From Pyronema omphalodes (lineage: Eukaryota > Ascomycota > Pezizomycetes > Pezizales > Pyronemataceae): 64,000 nucleotides of DNA. Under the pieces are notes generated by a model. That model searched no databases. It was given only the letters and a program-made list of their open reading frames with translations, and was not told the origin of the DNA. This document shows positions 1-13,100 of this stretch, in pieces. Each line of letters begins with the position of its first letter. Position 1 is the first letter of the stretch. The stretch is from positions 558,001 to 622,000 of the forward strand of contig JAJJXM010000003.1 of the NCBI GenBank assembly GCA_024516155.1, read 5' to 3'. Position numbers and translations under genes: made by a program.

Positions 1-1538
1 GGACCACTCACGGCGTACCAAACGGAGAGATTGAAAGTTGCCTCGCTTACGAGGTCATACAAACGACTATGCTACAATCCGGACAGCGATAACCAGAGTG
101 AATGTCGAGTATTCCAACGCCCAAAGCTGGAATGGAAGGAGACACATAATTCATCTTGCCCGTTTATTGGCGGTATCTGTCTCGAGGGAAATACGGCTTC
201 TTATACCATGGATACCGGTCTTCAAAGTACAGCGGAACTGGGAATCAATACTGCTTATCCGATGCAATGGCAACGTAGGGCAACATGTTCACCATTAAAG
301 ACGGAAGGATACACAGAAGTTCGCGTAGGCACCGGAAAAAATGGCGAGAATGTCACTCACTACAATTACGGGCCGGTGGGTCTTCTTGGGAACTCCACAT
401 ATTCGATCAGCGACTACGAAAAGATCGCCGCAGGGGGATTAGAGTTGGGCATCCAAACCACCACACCATGGATTGGGAATGGATCTATTCAGATTGATCC
501 ACCTATTCCACAAATCAAGAGAGATGATGCCGATGTTACACTCTATTTCTTCGTCGCTGGAGGAATTGAGTTTTATGAACGTAAGGATCATTACACAACA
601 ACCGTTGCTATTAGCCTGTGGTAACTTGTGGCTAACAATATCTACCGACAGCCGTTGATGACCCTCTTTTTTCCGCGCATCGAAAGGGTCAATACTTTAT
701 CATGCCAGACTATGAACCATTACCTTCCTACAAAGCCGACAACCCGGTTACGGTTATGGGATGCATAGAACAGAGCCGTATCTGCAATCCTCGGTCCAGA
801 GTCTGCACGCCTTTCGTACCGGCATTCGATCCAACCGCTAGCTTTTATGGTCAGGTCGCTGCCAATAAAAACGAGCTTCCGATTGCTTTTCTTCTTGATG
901 TTACTCTTAAAGCCATGTCCATGTACTTCCAAAGTATTGCACAAGGTGCTTCAGTCCTTGCTATCACGGATCATATTTTTGCTGGTTCCGCTATCGGACT
1001 TGCACGAGAACAATGGAAGAAAGAGGCAGCGCATCTTTTCCAACTAGGGTTAGCTGGGGCACAGGTAGAGATTGCTAGAATTGCAAAAGAAAGCTATCCT
1101 AGAAACCATGGGGATTATATGACGAATATCATGCCGGAACAGTTCCGAAACACATGCAAGATGGTGATCTTCCATGAAGCTGGATACACCTCGATATCGA
1201 TGCTGGGTCTTTGGATTATCGTTACTGGATCGATAATCATTACGGTAATTAGCTTAATGGATGATGTTGTGGGTAGATGGGTCCAGAAACGTTGGCCACA
1301 CCGGGTACTGGCATGGACAAGGATGGATGGGATATTTTGGCTGCTGAGGATGATCAACGAAGAAAGGAACATAGGGAATTGGACGGATGGAGAGATTCCG
1401 AGAACTTTACGGAAAGGTGAAACCTTGGGTGTTGTGGAGGTGGTTGAAGGACACGTGGGGCTTTCCAGGGTGGCAAGCGGATTTGATCTAAGCAAAGAAA
1501 CGTTGCGGGGTAGTGAGTTTGGTCCAGATAAAGTTTAA
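1..1538 (+). CDS. Ascomycete membrane protein, unknown function (5'-truncated by window edge)
   Basis: The reading frame is open from base 1, so the N-terminus lies outside the window. I read two exons, 1-580 and 652-1538. The intron 581-651 has donor GTAAGG, branch site GCTAAC at 631 and acceptor CAG. It joins the segments as ...FYEP-VDDPLFSAHRKGQYF..., with no frame break. After the junction comes the cysteine motif CIEQSRICNPRSRVC, which I associate with a large family of uncharacterised fungal proteins. Near the C-terminus there is one hydrophobic segment (LGLWIIVTGSIIITVI) followed by a basic cytosolic tail with RWVQKRWPHR. Several N-x-S/T sites in the upstream part fit an extracellular domain, so a single-pass membrane protein with a large outer N-terminal region is likely. 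No function is known to me. It converges on the transporter gene at 1820-2753. Confidence 0.75.
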
Positions 1539-1819
1539 TGGTCACCTTCCTTATCTAACAAAAGCATCTTTCTTGTTGCGTGATTTTTGAAACATATCAA
1601 TCTGTCACCGCATGTTACCAAGCATGATTTTCGATGGAATTATTATTGGCTGCATATCTAGCATACCGCCACAAAGCTTATATCTCTAGTGATTAAACGT
1701 CTTCATACAACTCCGGCTCAAAAAGATATCGCAAATAAAATACAAAACATCCATTAACAACTCATAGCTTAATCATATCTAGCCTCTCATTTGGCAATCC
1801 TAACACTTCTTACGCGTCT

Positions 1820-2753
1820 TTAGGAGTGAGCAGCCGCCGCCTCGCGCTCAGCCTGGGCCTTCTTGTGGCTAGCACCCTTGATGTATCCACTCAAGTCTCC
1901 AACGGGAAGGTTGACAGGGAAATCAACCGAAGCCAACATTCCGACAGTGAAAACCCACCATCCACCAGCAACAACAAATAGCAAGACCCATCCGGCAGCA
2001 ACCTGCAATTTACCGGCTAGTGCCATGTAACCGAGACCGATGCTCCAGTAGCAAGCAGTGAGAATTGTGAAAGCAATCACAAGTCCAATGAAGACACATG
2101 CAAAGACCACGTTGGTGCGGAGAGAGCAAATGAAGAAGATTGTGCATAATAATGCCATGGAGAGGTAAAAGAATCCTGTTGGTTTTCAGTTAGCCAGTTG
2201 ATCAAGCTTCTGGAATAAGCGTCACATACCGAATGTGTCGTAGAATTGAGGGTTCTCGGCTCCAGTAGGGAAATCTGCAGACTTGAAGTGTCCAACTGCG
2301 TTGAATGCTGGAGTCAAAGTTGCGCTGGAAGACAACCAGAATCCACCTGGATCAAAAGTTAGAATCAATTGCGCTGGACAAGCAGAGAATATACGAACCG
2401 AAACAACAGAAGACAACCATCGAAAAAGTATTTCCAATGACAAACTCGAGCATTCCACCAAGAACCATCAACAATCCACCGAAGAAGTATGAAACTCCGA
2501 TGTTTGCAGCTCCGGATCCATCAGCTCCTCGCCAACCAACCAATTGCATTGCCAGAGGGGTCGTCGTCATAATGAAACCGGCCAAAGCCAAAGGTGTGGG
2601 GTTTCCAAAAGCTCTTGCGGTGGGTTTGGGAGCAAGGTAAAGGTTGTCGAATAATTCAGTAGGAATCGTCGCCGTGCGGGTCAAGTTCTCGATGTATCTC
2701 TCATCGGTACCGATGCTGCCGCCAGCTTTCTCGATGTGTGTAGAGTGAGCCAT
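1820..2753 (-). CDS. GPR1/FUN34/YaaH family acetate (monocarboxylate) transporter
   Basis: Three exons on the minus strand: 2753-2399, 2346-2230 and 2175-1820, giving 275 aa. Intron 2347-2398 uses donor GTTCGT and has branch TTCTAAC. Intron 2176-2229 uses GTATGT and has branch GCTAAC. The donor of the first intron was chosen because only it restores the family sequence CCFGGFWLSS. The family signature NPTPLAL is at residues 51-57, followed by about six hydrophobic segments, for example around residues 55-70, 90-110 and throughout the last exon. Members of the AceTr family move acetate or other small monocarboxylates, or ammonium, across the plasma membrane; yeast Ady2/Ato proteins and Aspergillus AcpA are examples. 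The substrate cannot be read from sequence. The C-terminus is alanine/glutamate rich. A TATA-like element lies about 95 bp upstream. Confidence 0.93.
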
Positions 2754-2846
2754 GTTGACTTGTGAGGATTATGGGATCTGAGGCGTAGGAAGAGTAGTGG
2801 ATGAGTTTGTAGAGAATATCTCCAGAAAGAAAGGGAGAAGATGTCC

Positions 2847-2853
2847 TATATAT
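2847..2853 (-). promoter_or_regulatory. Putative TATA box of the GPR1-family gene
   Basis: A TATATAT stretch lies about 95 bp upstream of the minus-strand ATG at 2753. The spacing suits a fungal core promoter. This is pattern-based only. Confidence 0.4.
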
Positions 2854-3499
2854 GTATTCTACCCGAGGTAGATTATTGATATACCCCACAAAATCTTCTA
2901 TACCTTGATCCGCGCAAGCATATTACATTTGGAAGCTCACTTGGACACTTTGGGAACACAAAGTCGTAGGTCATAGCTGTACCCCAGACTGTCTAGATTC
3001 AGGTGTTGGCTCCGTATACCAGTCTCTACAAGCCTTAAGCCTACTATACTCGCTTGAAATTTGACTACGCGGCCGGGACTATGCTTCCGGTATCAAACTA
3101 ACAATTACTGATTAGTAGCCTTCTAACCGTCTTGTATTTCTCGAATTCAACCTCAGATCACAACTGGAGAACCTCATACCGTTATATCTACCGTTAACCA
3201 ATCATAATCTTATCCTTCGTTTCAAGCGTTTCAATGGGTTTAATGTATTGTATTCGTCTTGCATTAGTATTCGGAGAACCCGCAGAGTATCCACAAGTAT
3301 CCACTTTTTGACGCTGTAAGATAAACTAAGACCTAATTATCGCCGTGAAACCGGTCTGTGCCATACAACGCCACCGACAATACAGGGGTAGGGGTTATGG
3401 TATGTGGGGAAATTCGTTAGGCAAATAACTGTGGGGAACCCCGCGATTCAACCCCAGAATCGATACTTCCAGCTAGCGTCGGATCGCTTGACAGATGCG

Positions 3500-3520
3500 A
3501 ATCCGGGGCTACCCCGGATT
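3500..3520. repeat. Perfect inverted repeat (9-bp arms, 3-nt loop)
   Basis: AATCCGGGG, loop CTA, then CCCCGGATT form a stable GC-rich hairpin. A second GGGGAACCCC dyad lies about 65 bp upstream, near 3433. It might be a remnant of a small transposable element or just non-coding structure. No terminal inverted repeats or target-site duplications were established. Confidence 0.6.
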
Positions 3521-4333
3521 TTGGCTCATGCATACGTAGCACTCGATGACGGTTGGGCCGATGGAAGTTTGTGAGGTCCAGAATTTAGTTGACCAAGTAT
3601 GTACAGCCACCATAGAATAGAAGCCGGGGCAAAGCCCAGCCATCGGACGAATTCAATGGTCTAAAGCAAAACTCGGAGGACCGCAAACTAAAGTCTCCGG
3701 CGAAGTTCTAATTCAATTAGACGAAAGAATAATGCGGGGTCTGACCATCGGAATATTATTGATGGTTAGATAACTCAAAAAAAAATCCTTTAGAACCTTC
3801 GCTATCGGGGTAATGGCGGATACGCATACTGTTCGCGAGAAGTCAATCGGAGAATATCGGTTGTGCTAGTCTTGTCACCTGATTCAATTCAACCGCTCCA
3901 AACAGCCATTAGCTGGATTATGTAGCTTGGGCGGGACGCCACTGCCGTCAACTAAGATCGGTGAAAGCTTGGCTTTGATTCCAGACTTCGGGATCATCGT
4001 GGCGCTGTCACTCGCGCGGGGAAGCTGGATTTAAGTCCGAAGTGCGTCTCGGATGGTTTGGGCCCGACTATGAGGCTTCCCAGCCTCCTTCCCGGCTCAA
4101 TCTCAAGACTCTTCTACGGAGGAATATCCACCGCATTAATGCCATCTAAATTCATACCTTCATTTCCGAACCCGAGATCAGCTTGTAGGAACGGAGCCTA
4201 TTTTGAACCTTAGCAAGTGACCGGTCATGATTCGAATTCTAGCTCCGCTTGGGCATACCGAGACGGAGGTCAGTAGCACTGCCTACACGCATATTTTACT
4301 GATTTATACATAGAACGATAGCTCACTCATACT

Positions 4334-4353
4334 GGGGGGGGGGGGGGGGGGGG
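4334..4353 (+). repeat. G20 homopolymer
   Basis: Twenty consecutive G residues in non-coding DNA. A matching G20 lies at 61332-61351. The exact length in the living genome is uncertain because such runs are error-prone. Confidence 0.8.
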
Positions 4354-5740
4354 ATGGAAGTTGGGAAGCTGCGCATTAATTCGTTTACAGGCGTGTACAG
4401 TTCAATACATACTACATGTCTGCAGTAGCCGGAGACATCAGTCGATTATTGGCAGTCTCCTGCCAAGTCTACGTCGTCGAGTGTCAACAAGTTTTTCTAA
4501 TATCCTTCTTTCCGAGAAGAGCAGGTGATTCAGTATGTTTACACAAACGGACCAATTTTCAAGATGACCTACACTTCTCTTCGCCCCAGCAGGCGAAACA
4601 GATACGGTTATGGTTTTCATCCAAACACGTGAAGCTCGTATGATCACATAGCCTCCTTTTCTCCATCTGAGAATTCGCTTGGCTGACCTACATCAGTAGT
4701 TTACTTCATGCACTTTCCTTCTCTCGTCTTAATCAAACTACGGTATTTTGAATGGATGCTGTCGGGTTACGGCCAGCCATCAATGTTGCTCCGAGGCGGG
4801 TGATAAGAAATTTAATCGAAACTCGAACCAAAGCACCAAATGATGATACTTTCTCACAAGAGAGAGAATACGAAACGTGAACACCCTTCTTCATCAATAT
4901 TCAAACAGTAGCTATTCATGCGTGTTTTGTACTCTTCACAATTTCGGTCGTAAAGTACCAGTTCTTGACCCCCTGTCACATAAAATATCACTCAAGATTG
5001 GACCCCCCTCAACACGTTCTCAACCACCCAGAGACCATCAACCATTCCTATCCACTCCTAAACCACACATTTTCTCTTGAATTTAACACTTCCGACTCCC
5101 ATCGACGTATCTGTCCTCTGTTTTGACCAGGCAGCCATCCCGCTGGTGACAGCTGAAAGTACAAGTTCCTTTGTTTGTATGTACCCATTAGAAAACTCTA
5201 CACGGCCGGAATATAACATCTCATAGTCCCCAAAAGTTGTACTACTTCATTTTCTTTTCCTTTTGAAAAATGTACATGTCAATCCGATCATAATCTCTTG
5301 TATACAATCTCACACGGGACAAAATCAAAACTCACAGGACTCTGTGTATCAACGCACTTCCAAGCTACGAAGCAAATACAACAATACAATCCCCGGTATC
5401 TTTCTCGCAGATAACCCCGAAAGGTTCCGGAACATAACTTATCATAGAGCTTCACAGTCCACATGAAACGTCGATTGATGCGAGTTTATCTCCATGGCTA
5501 TTACCACTCGATAAGACCCTCTCCAATTGTCCCCCAACTTTTCATTTCCCCATCGCGCAGCGCCAGTACTATAGCTTGTCATCATTTTCTTCATCGAATC
5601 TATCTTCTAAAGTTCTCTTACAATCCAGTCTTCTTCTCATATTTATACAACACCCTCTGGTATTGTGGCCGACTTCAAGTCTCTCGCTATAGACAAACTA
5701 CACCGCTTACATGCTACATCCATGATCCAATACTCTTTCC

Positions 5741-5758
5741 TGAGGCCTTTAAGGCCTA
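5741..5758 (-). repeat. Copy 1 of an 18-mer palindromic motif (GGCCTTAAAGGCC core)
   Basis: On the minus strand this reads TAGGCCTTAAAGGCCTCA, identical to the plus-strand 18-mer at 30481-30498. It has 7-bp arms around one central base. Flanking sequences at the two sites do not look alike. Confidence 0.6.
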
Positions 5759-6875
5759 GCTACTCCTGTTTTCAAAACTCTGACGCAAGTCCATCGTGGA
5801 ATTCAGCTCCCATTCTTTCGTTCCATACTCAGCCCCGAGTGCTCCCTTCACGACTTCGAAGTTCAACTGTGATTCGTATGGCGAAAACCTCATCACACTG
5901 GACTCCTTTCTATCAGCCCAAAAGTTCAACCCCAAGGCTGCAAAAGTTCCATGAAGACGAGTAGAATTCCATATCTCTGTAACCGCAGTCTCCGAGGATG
6001 ATAACAGTGACATTCTTTAGCCTTGAATTTTACGTTTAGAGAAGTTTTTTCCCATCGAGTCATCCACACTCGGATTGAATTTATCTTCTCATCTCAATAA
6101 GCTCGAGCTGTAACGGAGCCAGATCTCTAACACACACCAGTATCTATATATAAACACTTACAGCAAATGGTGTATTATGCATGTCGTAAATTTTGCTTAT
6201 CATTTATTTATGTGCATGATTTCATTTATGGATATATAAAGAAGAAACAAAAAAGGCTTTGGGACGGCATACCAAGATTGGGAAACCGAAACCAATAAAC
6301 TTGTATAACTCAAACAAATTTCCAAAACATGGACTTCAGTGTAGTAGAAACAGCCTATAATGTGAAACACCATACATGGACCATTAATGCAGCCTGTAAT
6401 GAACCTGTCCTGAGATCTCAAGTTGATCACTTGCACACCCAACGAGGGTTCGCTCAAAGTCGGGTGGGATTTTATGGTTCAGTTAGGCAAAATAAGAGAT
6501 ATGGACACGGTGATTTGAACTGGAGATCCATGGGAATGGGATATGACGCGTGGTGAAAGATAATGGGATTCTTGCATGGTAGCTTTGTATGAAAATGCGG
6601 TAAGGATGTAAAAGTGGTATCAGCTACGCGCTTTAGACCCATTGAACTCGGGGTGGGCTTGAACTTGGGTCAGGCCGACAGCCTAGTGGCTACAGTGAAG
6701 TGGTGGACACTGTCTTCCATCACAACCATTAAACCTCAACCCTTAGTCATATGCAGTCACTCGCAATTTCACGTAGCACATGACAAATGATTGTCTCAGG
6801 GACATTATATGATGAAATTGACGCTTCTATATAAAGGGGGTATTATATACTACTAAAACCAACTTTTATCTAATT

Positions 6876-8192
<1,317 letters not shown>

Positions 8193-8383
8193 TTTGTGAA
8201 TAGAAGCGGAATAATCGTGAGCAAGAAGAGCTCTTTTTTAAAAAGATCGAAATCCATCGGAAAAACACACTCTCGGATATGCGCCACCGCGCCGTCGATA
8301 CTTGCGACCCGCAGTTCCGACAATCCCACCATAATTCTCCTAGTGCCGAGATTAGAAGCTTAACTACACTAGACACGTGGGGA

Positions 8384-8404
8384 TTTATAAGCTTTAAAGC
8401 TTAT
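8384..8404 (-). promoter_or_regulatory. TATA box and overlapping 18-bp perfect palindrome upstream of the OYE gene
   Basis: On the minus strand TATAAA (8389-8384) lies about 195 bp upstream of the OYE start. It overlaps a perfect palindrome, ATAAGCTTTAAAGCTTAT, at 8387-8404. A CACGTG element sits just downstream, near 8374. The arrangement could be a binding site for a dimeric regulator. That role is inference. Confidence 0.35.
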
Positions 8405-10002
8405 GTACAGAGCTGCCGGGCTCCGTTGAGGCCGGAATCCGAGTGAGGGTTTATCATAAATTAAGTTGAATATCATTGCCGTTGTATGCGCAAATTTTGA
8501 TGTCGACAGGTTGTGGTTGGTGGTATTCAAGCTAAGTTGTGTTTGGCGACGACCTTTGGTAACATACACTCTGGTGGAACACGGAGCGATGAATTAAATG
8601 CAAACCCTAAGCCCTAAAGCTTCCCTCGCTTTACCTCAATGTTTCTCTGGATTGGGGAATCGCAGCACAATGCTTTGACAAAGGATTTCCATTATTTTAA
8701 TGTCAGTGACTCAAGAAAGTATCTTAGGACATCACCACATTGGCTCTGTCAGATTATAGCAAGGCGCATTGATGCGCCCGAATCCACTGCCTGTAAGCCT
8801 TACCTGACATAAGGCGTGATTAGCTTGTAGTATTTGCTTAAATTCTTGACTGAGGGCATGCTGATCAATTTGAAGCCTTTCTCTCCGATTCTTGGCGATA
8901 GCTATCGACATTGTTGGTAAAAAGTTCATCATTATAATATCATTTTGAATATGTAAATGGCATCAATAAATTCCTGTTGCATGGATACTTTAGCCGCAAC
9001 AGGGTGGAGCAGCCTGTTAGTGGGGATCATGAGTCTGTGATTTTATTTCTCGCCGGACAACCATCCCACCCTCGACACATATGTACCTCCACCTTCTCAT
9101 ACCATTTGATCCCTCATATTTCTCCCGAAAGCATGGACATGGTGACTGTTGAAAGAATGATATCACTTAGAAAGTAGTAGACGGGAGTTGGGCGTATTCA
9201 GAGTACCCAAGATTCCGCGTCACACGACAGTCGTAACTGACATCTTAAATTTTCACACTCTGCGACTTAGTGCCGGCTGTCATCAGAAGCGAGGTTCGCC
9301 AGCGAAATGGATAACACTCCCAGCTTGACCCATCAATGGAATCAATGTGCCTTGCGGTTTATCCGAGACCGGAGTCTCCACCGGAAGATGACCTCAGAGC
9401 GGGGATAGCGAACGGTGCACCTGTCTGATAATCAAAGCATCCACTGCGGACAACGCAGGAGAAATATAAATCTTTACCGATGTTTCTGATGTCATCAAGA
9501 TCCAGGTAAGTATCTATTTGTGTAGTACATAGCCTTTGAGAGCATATTATGCGCATTATCAATGACGGAAGATCAAATATGCAGTGCATACCGGTTCAAT
9601 TTGTCGATCGCTCATCTACAGTCTATACCCATGATAGATGCCAGCATGTGCCAATCTCAATGCCTGTCCCATTCCGGGTGTGTTACTATTTTGGTATTTT
9701 GCCGAGCTAGTAGGATACCCTACTCTAGGGTTTTCATCCATGAATCATGCAAACCTCCAGGGCGCATAAACATCAGCAGCGAGCTTACAGTTATTGACAG
9801 AGCAAATATCTAGCCGAACAATTTATTTACAGAATTCAAGCTTATGAAAATCCAAATCAATAATCTTGACCGGTAGAGCGGGTGAAGGATTCGCCAATAT
9901 TCACCGGTTGCACTGCCTGCCATGGCTTCAACAATACGAATAATCGCTATACACAACATGTGAATACATGAGAGCAACCAATAGTCCAGAGGAAATGAGA
10001 TG
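8405..10002. other. Intergenic region without recognised genes
   Basis: About 1.6 kb between the OYE promoter and the subtilase promoter. Short open frames on both strands (for example 9562-9813 plus, cysteine-bearing, and 9359-9589 minus) show no recognisable family or splice continuity. Nothing else is supported. Confidence 0.5.
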
Positions 10003-10010
10003 TATATAAA
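9978..10010 (+). promoter_or_regulatory. CCAAT and TATA boxes of the subtilase gene
   Basis: CCAAT at 9978-9982 is followed by TATATAAA at 10003-10010, about 150 bp before the ATG at 10162. The order and spacing are those of a typical fungal core promoter. Confidence 0.55.
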
Positions 10011-10161
10011 CATCACAAAATCTTGGTTCTTCAGAATAATCCTCACTTCACTTCAATCCAGCTCTACAGCTTCACAAGACACAGACACTTCACATTTCTT
10101 AGCAAAACGACCACGAACACCTCTTAACACTGAGTTTTTACCTCGGTGGAACTCAAAAGCC

Positions 10162-13100
10162 ATGATTGCCAGCAATGTTTTGAGACTTGCGTGCCTCGTC
10201 TCTATGGCATTCGCTACAGATATTCCTCGAATTACAGAGCAGCGCAGCCCGGAGTTTACCAGTTTCCAAGAGATAGACAAGAGGGCTCAAAGTACAAGCT
10301 TTAGGGTGGTTACTACTGTCATCACTTATCCTGTCATTATTGGGGATTCAACAACACAAGTTGTACCAGTTCCTTTCCCGACTCCGCCGACGGACGGTTC
10401 CGGACCTCCTCCGGGGCCTCCTCCGGGGCCTCCTCCTCCTCCTTCTCCGCGTCCTCAGCCTATTACTACCAAGTCACCTGTAGTTCCTCTCCCTCCTGCT
10501 GGTCCTACCAAAATTCCGCCTCCCCCTCCAGGACCTCCCCCTCCTCCCGTACCACCTCATTCCACCACCACTACCACCAGCACCCCCGGAATTCTTATCC
10601 CACCCGTTGGACCTACCAAGGCTCCTCCGCCACCTCCGCCTCCCCCTCCGCCTCCCCCTCCGCCTCCCCCTCCGCCTGGACCGCCTCCTGCTCCAACCAA
10701 ACCTCCTGGGCCTCCTCCTCCTCCTTCTGACCCGACCAAACCACCTGGGCCTCCTCCTCCTCCTTCTGACCCGACCAAACCACCTGGGCCTCCTCCTCCT
10801 CCTTCTGACCCGACCAAGCCACCTGGACCTCCTCCACCTCCTTCTGACCCGACCAAGCCACCTGGGCCACCTCCACCTCCTCCTGCCCCGACCAAGCCAC
10901 CTGGACCTCCTCCTCCTCCTTCTGACCCGACCAAGCCACCTGGACCACCTCCACCTCCTTCTGACCCGACCAAGCCACCTGGGCCACCTCCACCTCCTCC
11001 TGCCCCGACCAAGCCACCTGGACCTCCTCCTCCTCCTTCTGACCCGACCAAGCCACCTGGACCACCTCCTCCTCCTTCTGACCCGACCAAGCCACCTGGG
11101 CCACCTCCACCTCCTCCTGCCCCGACCAAGCCACCTGGACCTCCTCCTCCTCCTTCTGACCCGACCAAGCCACCTGGGCCTCCTCCTCCTCCTGGCCCAA
11201 CCAAGCCTCCAGCACCTCCTCCAACACCCACTAAGCCTCCTCCACCGCCACCTAATGACCCCAAAGGACCTGAGCCAGACAACTGTATCCTTAACTGGAA
11301 CATTCCTATCCCTGGAGTCAAACGTCGAGCTGATCCTGCTGCCCCGCCAAACCCTGCTGGGCAACCGGACTGTCATGCTCCCCGCCTCGTCAAGCCTAAG
11401 AAGGGAGCTAGCAAAGCAGAAAAAGAAGCACTGGGTGCCTTGCTTGTTCAGCTTGCAGGACCAGATCGTGTGGATACTGTTTCTACTGACTGGGAAGGAA
11501 TTATTTTCTGGCAAGTTTTGATGACAGAAAAGACAAAAGTGGGCCTAATGACAAATCCAACTGTCGATTTTATCATCACTGATGCTGCCGTACCAATATC
11601 TGATGAGGCAACGACAGACAAGAGAAAGCGAGATGGAAGAAGGAGTCGTAGATATTTGGGCGTTATGAACAACGTCTTTAAGAGGGCACCGGCAAACTGG
11701 ATTTCCCAAGATCTGACGGCTGATTTGTGGAAGAGGACATATGATATACCCGGTTATAACAATGGATGGGCTCTGAAGTCATTGTCCCAGGTTAAGGGTG
11801 TTGATATGGTTAATCTACCGGACGAGTATAGTTATCATAAATCAGCTGGGGAAGGTTCTACTATTTATATTTACGACACCGGACTAAGGCCGGAAAACGA
11901 TGAGATTAAATCATTGGAGCACCAACCGGAGTGGTTGTTTGTCGGAATGGATCCTACTAAGCCCGCGGGACAACGACATCATGCACAGTTTGGAACGAAG
12001 ACCGACACCTATCCCGGCCATGGAACTTGTATGCTTAGTTTGGGAGTGGGAAAGACAGTTGGTGTTGCGAAGAAGGCAAAGTCTGTCGCGGTTAAGTTTC
12101 CACCCCTGAATGGCGAGGCCAAACTTCAGAGACTTTCAAACTTTGTTATGGGATTAGCGGAGGTGTCTGCGCATATTGCGAAAAACAATGGAAACATTCC
12201 AGTCGGAGACAAAGGAAAGGCAAAGGCAATAATAAATCAATCCGTGGGACTGAGTATCTGGGGATTGAGCCCAGCCGACCAAGAAAGTTTCCGGAAATGG
12301 TTCGTGGAGCTTTATAGAACAATATTTGACCTCGGTGCTATCGTTACGACTTCAGCCGGTAATAATGGAATTCCCATTGACGCCACTAAGTTAGTACCAC
12401 AGTACTGGTCGGCCGCAGACATGCCTCTTATCGTCGTCGGGAACGCCAATGAGCGCGGACAACTTGGAGCAAACTCCCAGCCTGGCAAGCAAGTCATTGT
12501 TAACTCTGCAGGATCTGGTGTTCTCTGTGCTAAGGGTCATACCCTTGACAATTCAAATACCTTCATGGAAAAATCTGGAACTTCCGAAGGTAACGAATGA
12601 TTGTGTAGATTACGTTCTCATTTGCTAACCAAGTTAATAGCTTCTGCGATCACTGCCGGACTTGCCGCTTATTTCCTTGGGTTACCAAATGATCCTAGGA
12701 AGAATAGTGATAAGAACCCTTGGGATAATCTTGCCGGTATCGACCGTCAAATGATGATGATCAAAGTTATGCAACAACTTTCTTTCCCACGTCATGGCGA
12801 AAATTCACTATCACAAATTCACAATGGCCTCGTATATAAGTGCCCAAATCCTTTTAAGAAGTTTGCAGCCGATTGCAAAACACTTGTAAAGAAGTGTTCA
12901 ATTCCCAATCTTAGGGGTGGAAAGGTCAAGAGAGATGATTCACTAAAAGTCCCAAAGAAGGATATTCAACAAAGAATCGACACCTTCTGCAGCTCGATGA
13001 AGGATAAGAATATGTCCGCTAAAAAGGAGGAATCAAATTACCAGAGTTCCTCGGGATATGGTGTCTCTGGTCTTCGTAGACGCAGCCCGCCTACTAACTA

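Larger units (their letters stand above)
2860..6875. other. Gene-poor interval, about 4 kb
   Basis: No protein I can recognise. Short open frames (up to about 100 codons at 5463-5964 plus and 5756-6013 minus) lack domain features and splice partners. The interval holds short GC-rich hairpins around 3430-3520, a run of 20 G at 4334-4353, and a pyrimidine-rich plus strand from about 4980 to 5800 that resembles a fungal 5' leader but leads to no convincing gene. A TAGGCCT-type palindromic 18-mer at 5741-5758 recurs at 30481. Confidence 0.5.

Noticed and set aside
9562..9813. Cysteine-bearing 83-codon frame that loosely recalls a PAN/Apple domain
   Set aside because: Cysteine spacing does not fit the domain well and no neighbouring exon completes it.
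10474..11514. Arg/Trp-rich and Gly-rich open frames antisense to, or shifted within, the proline repeat
   Set aside because: The repeat has a 39-bp period free of stops in most frames, so long shadow frames are expected. The plus frame carries the signal peptide and protease domain.
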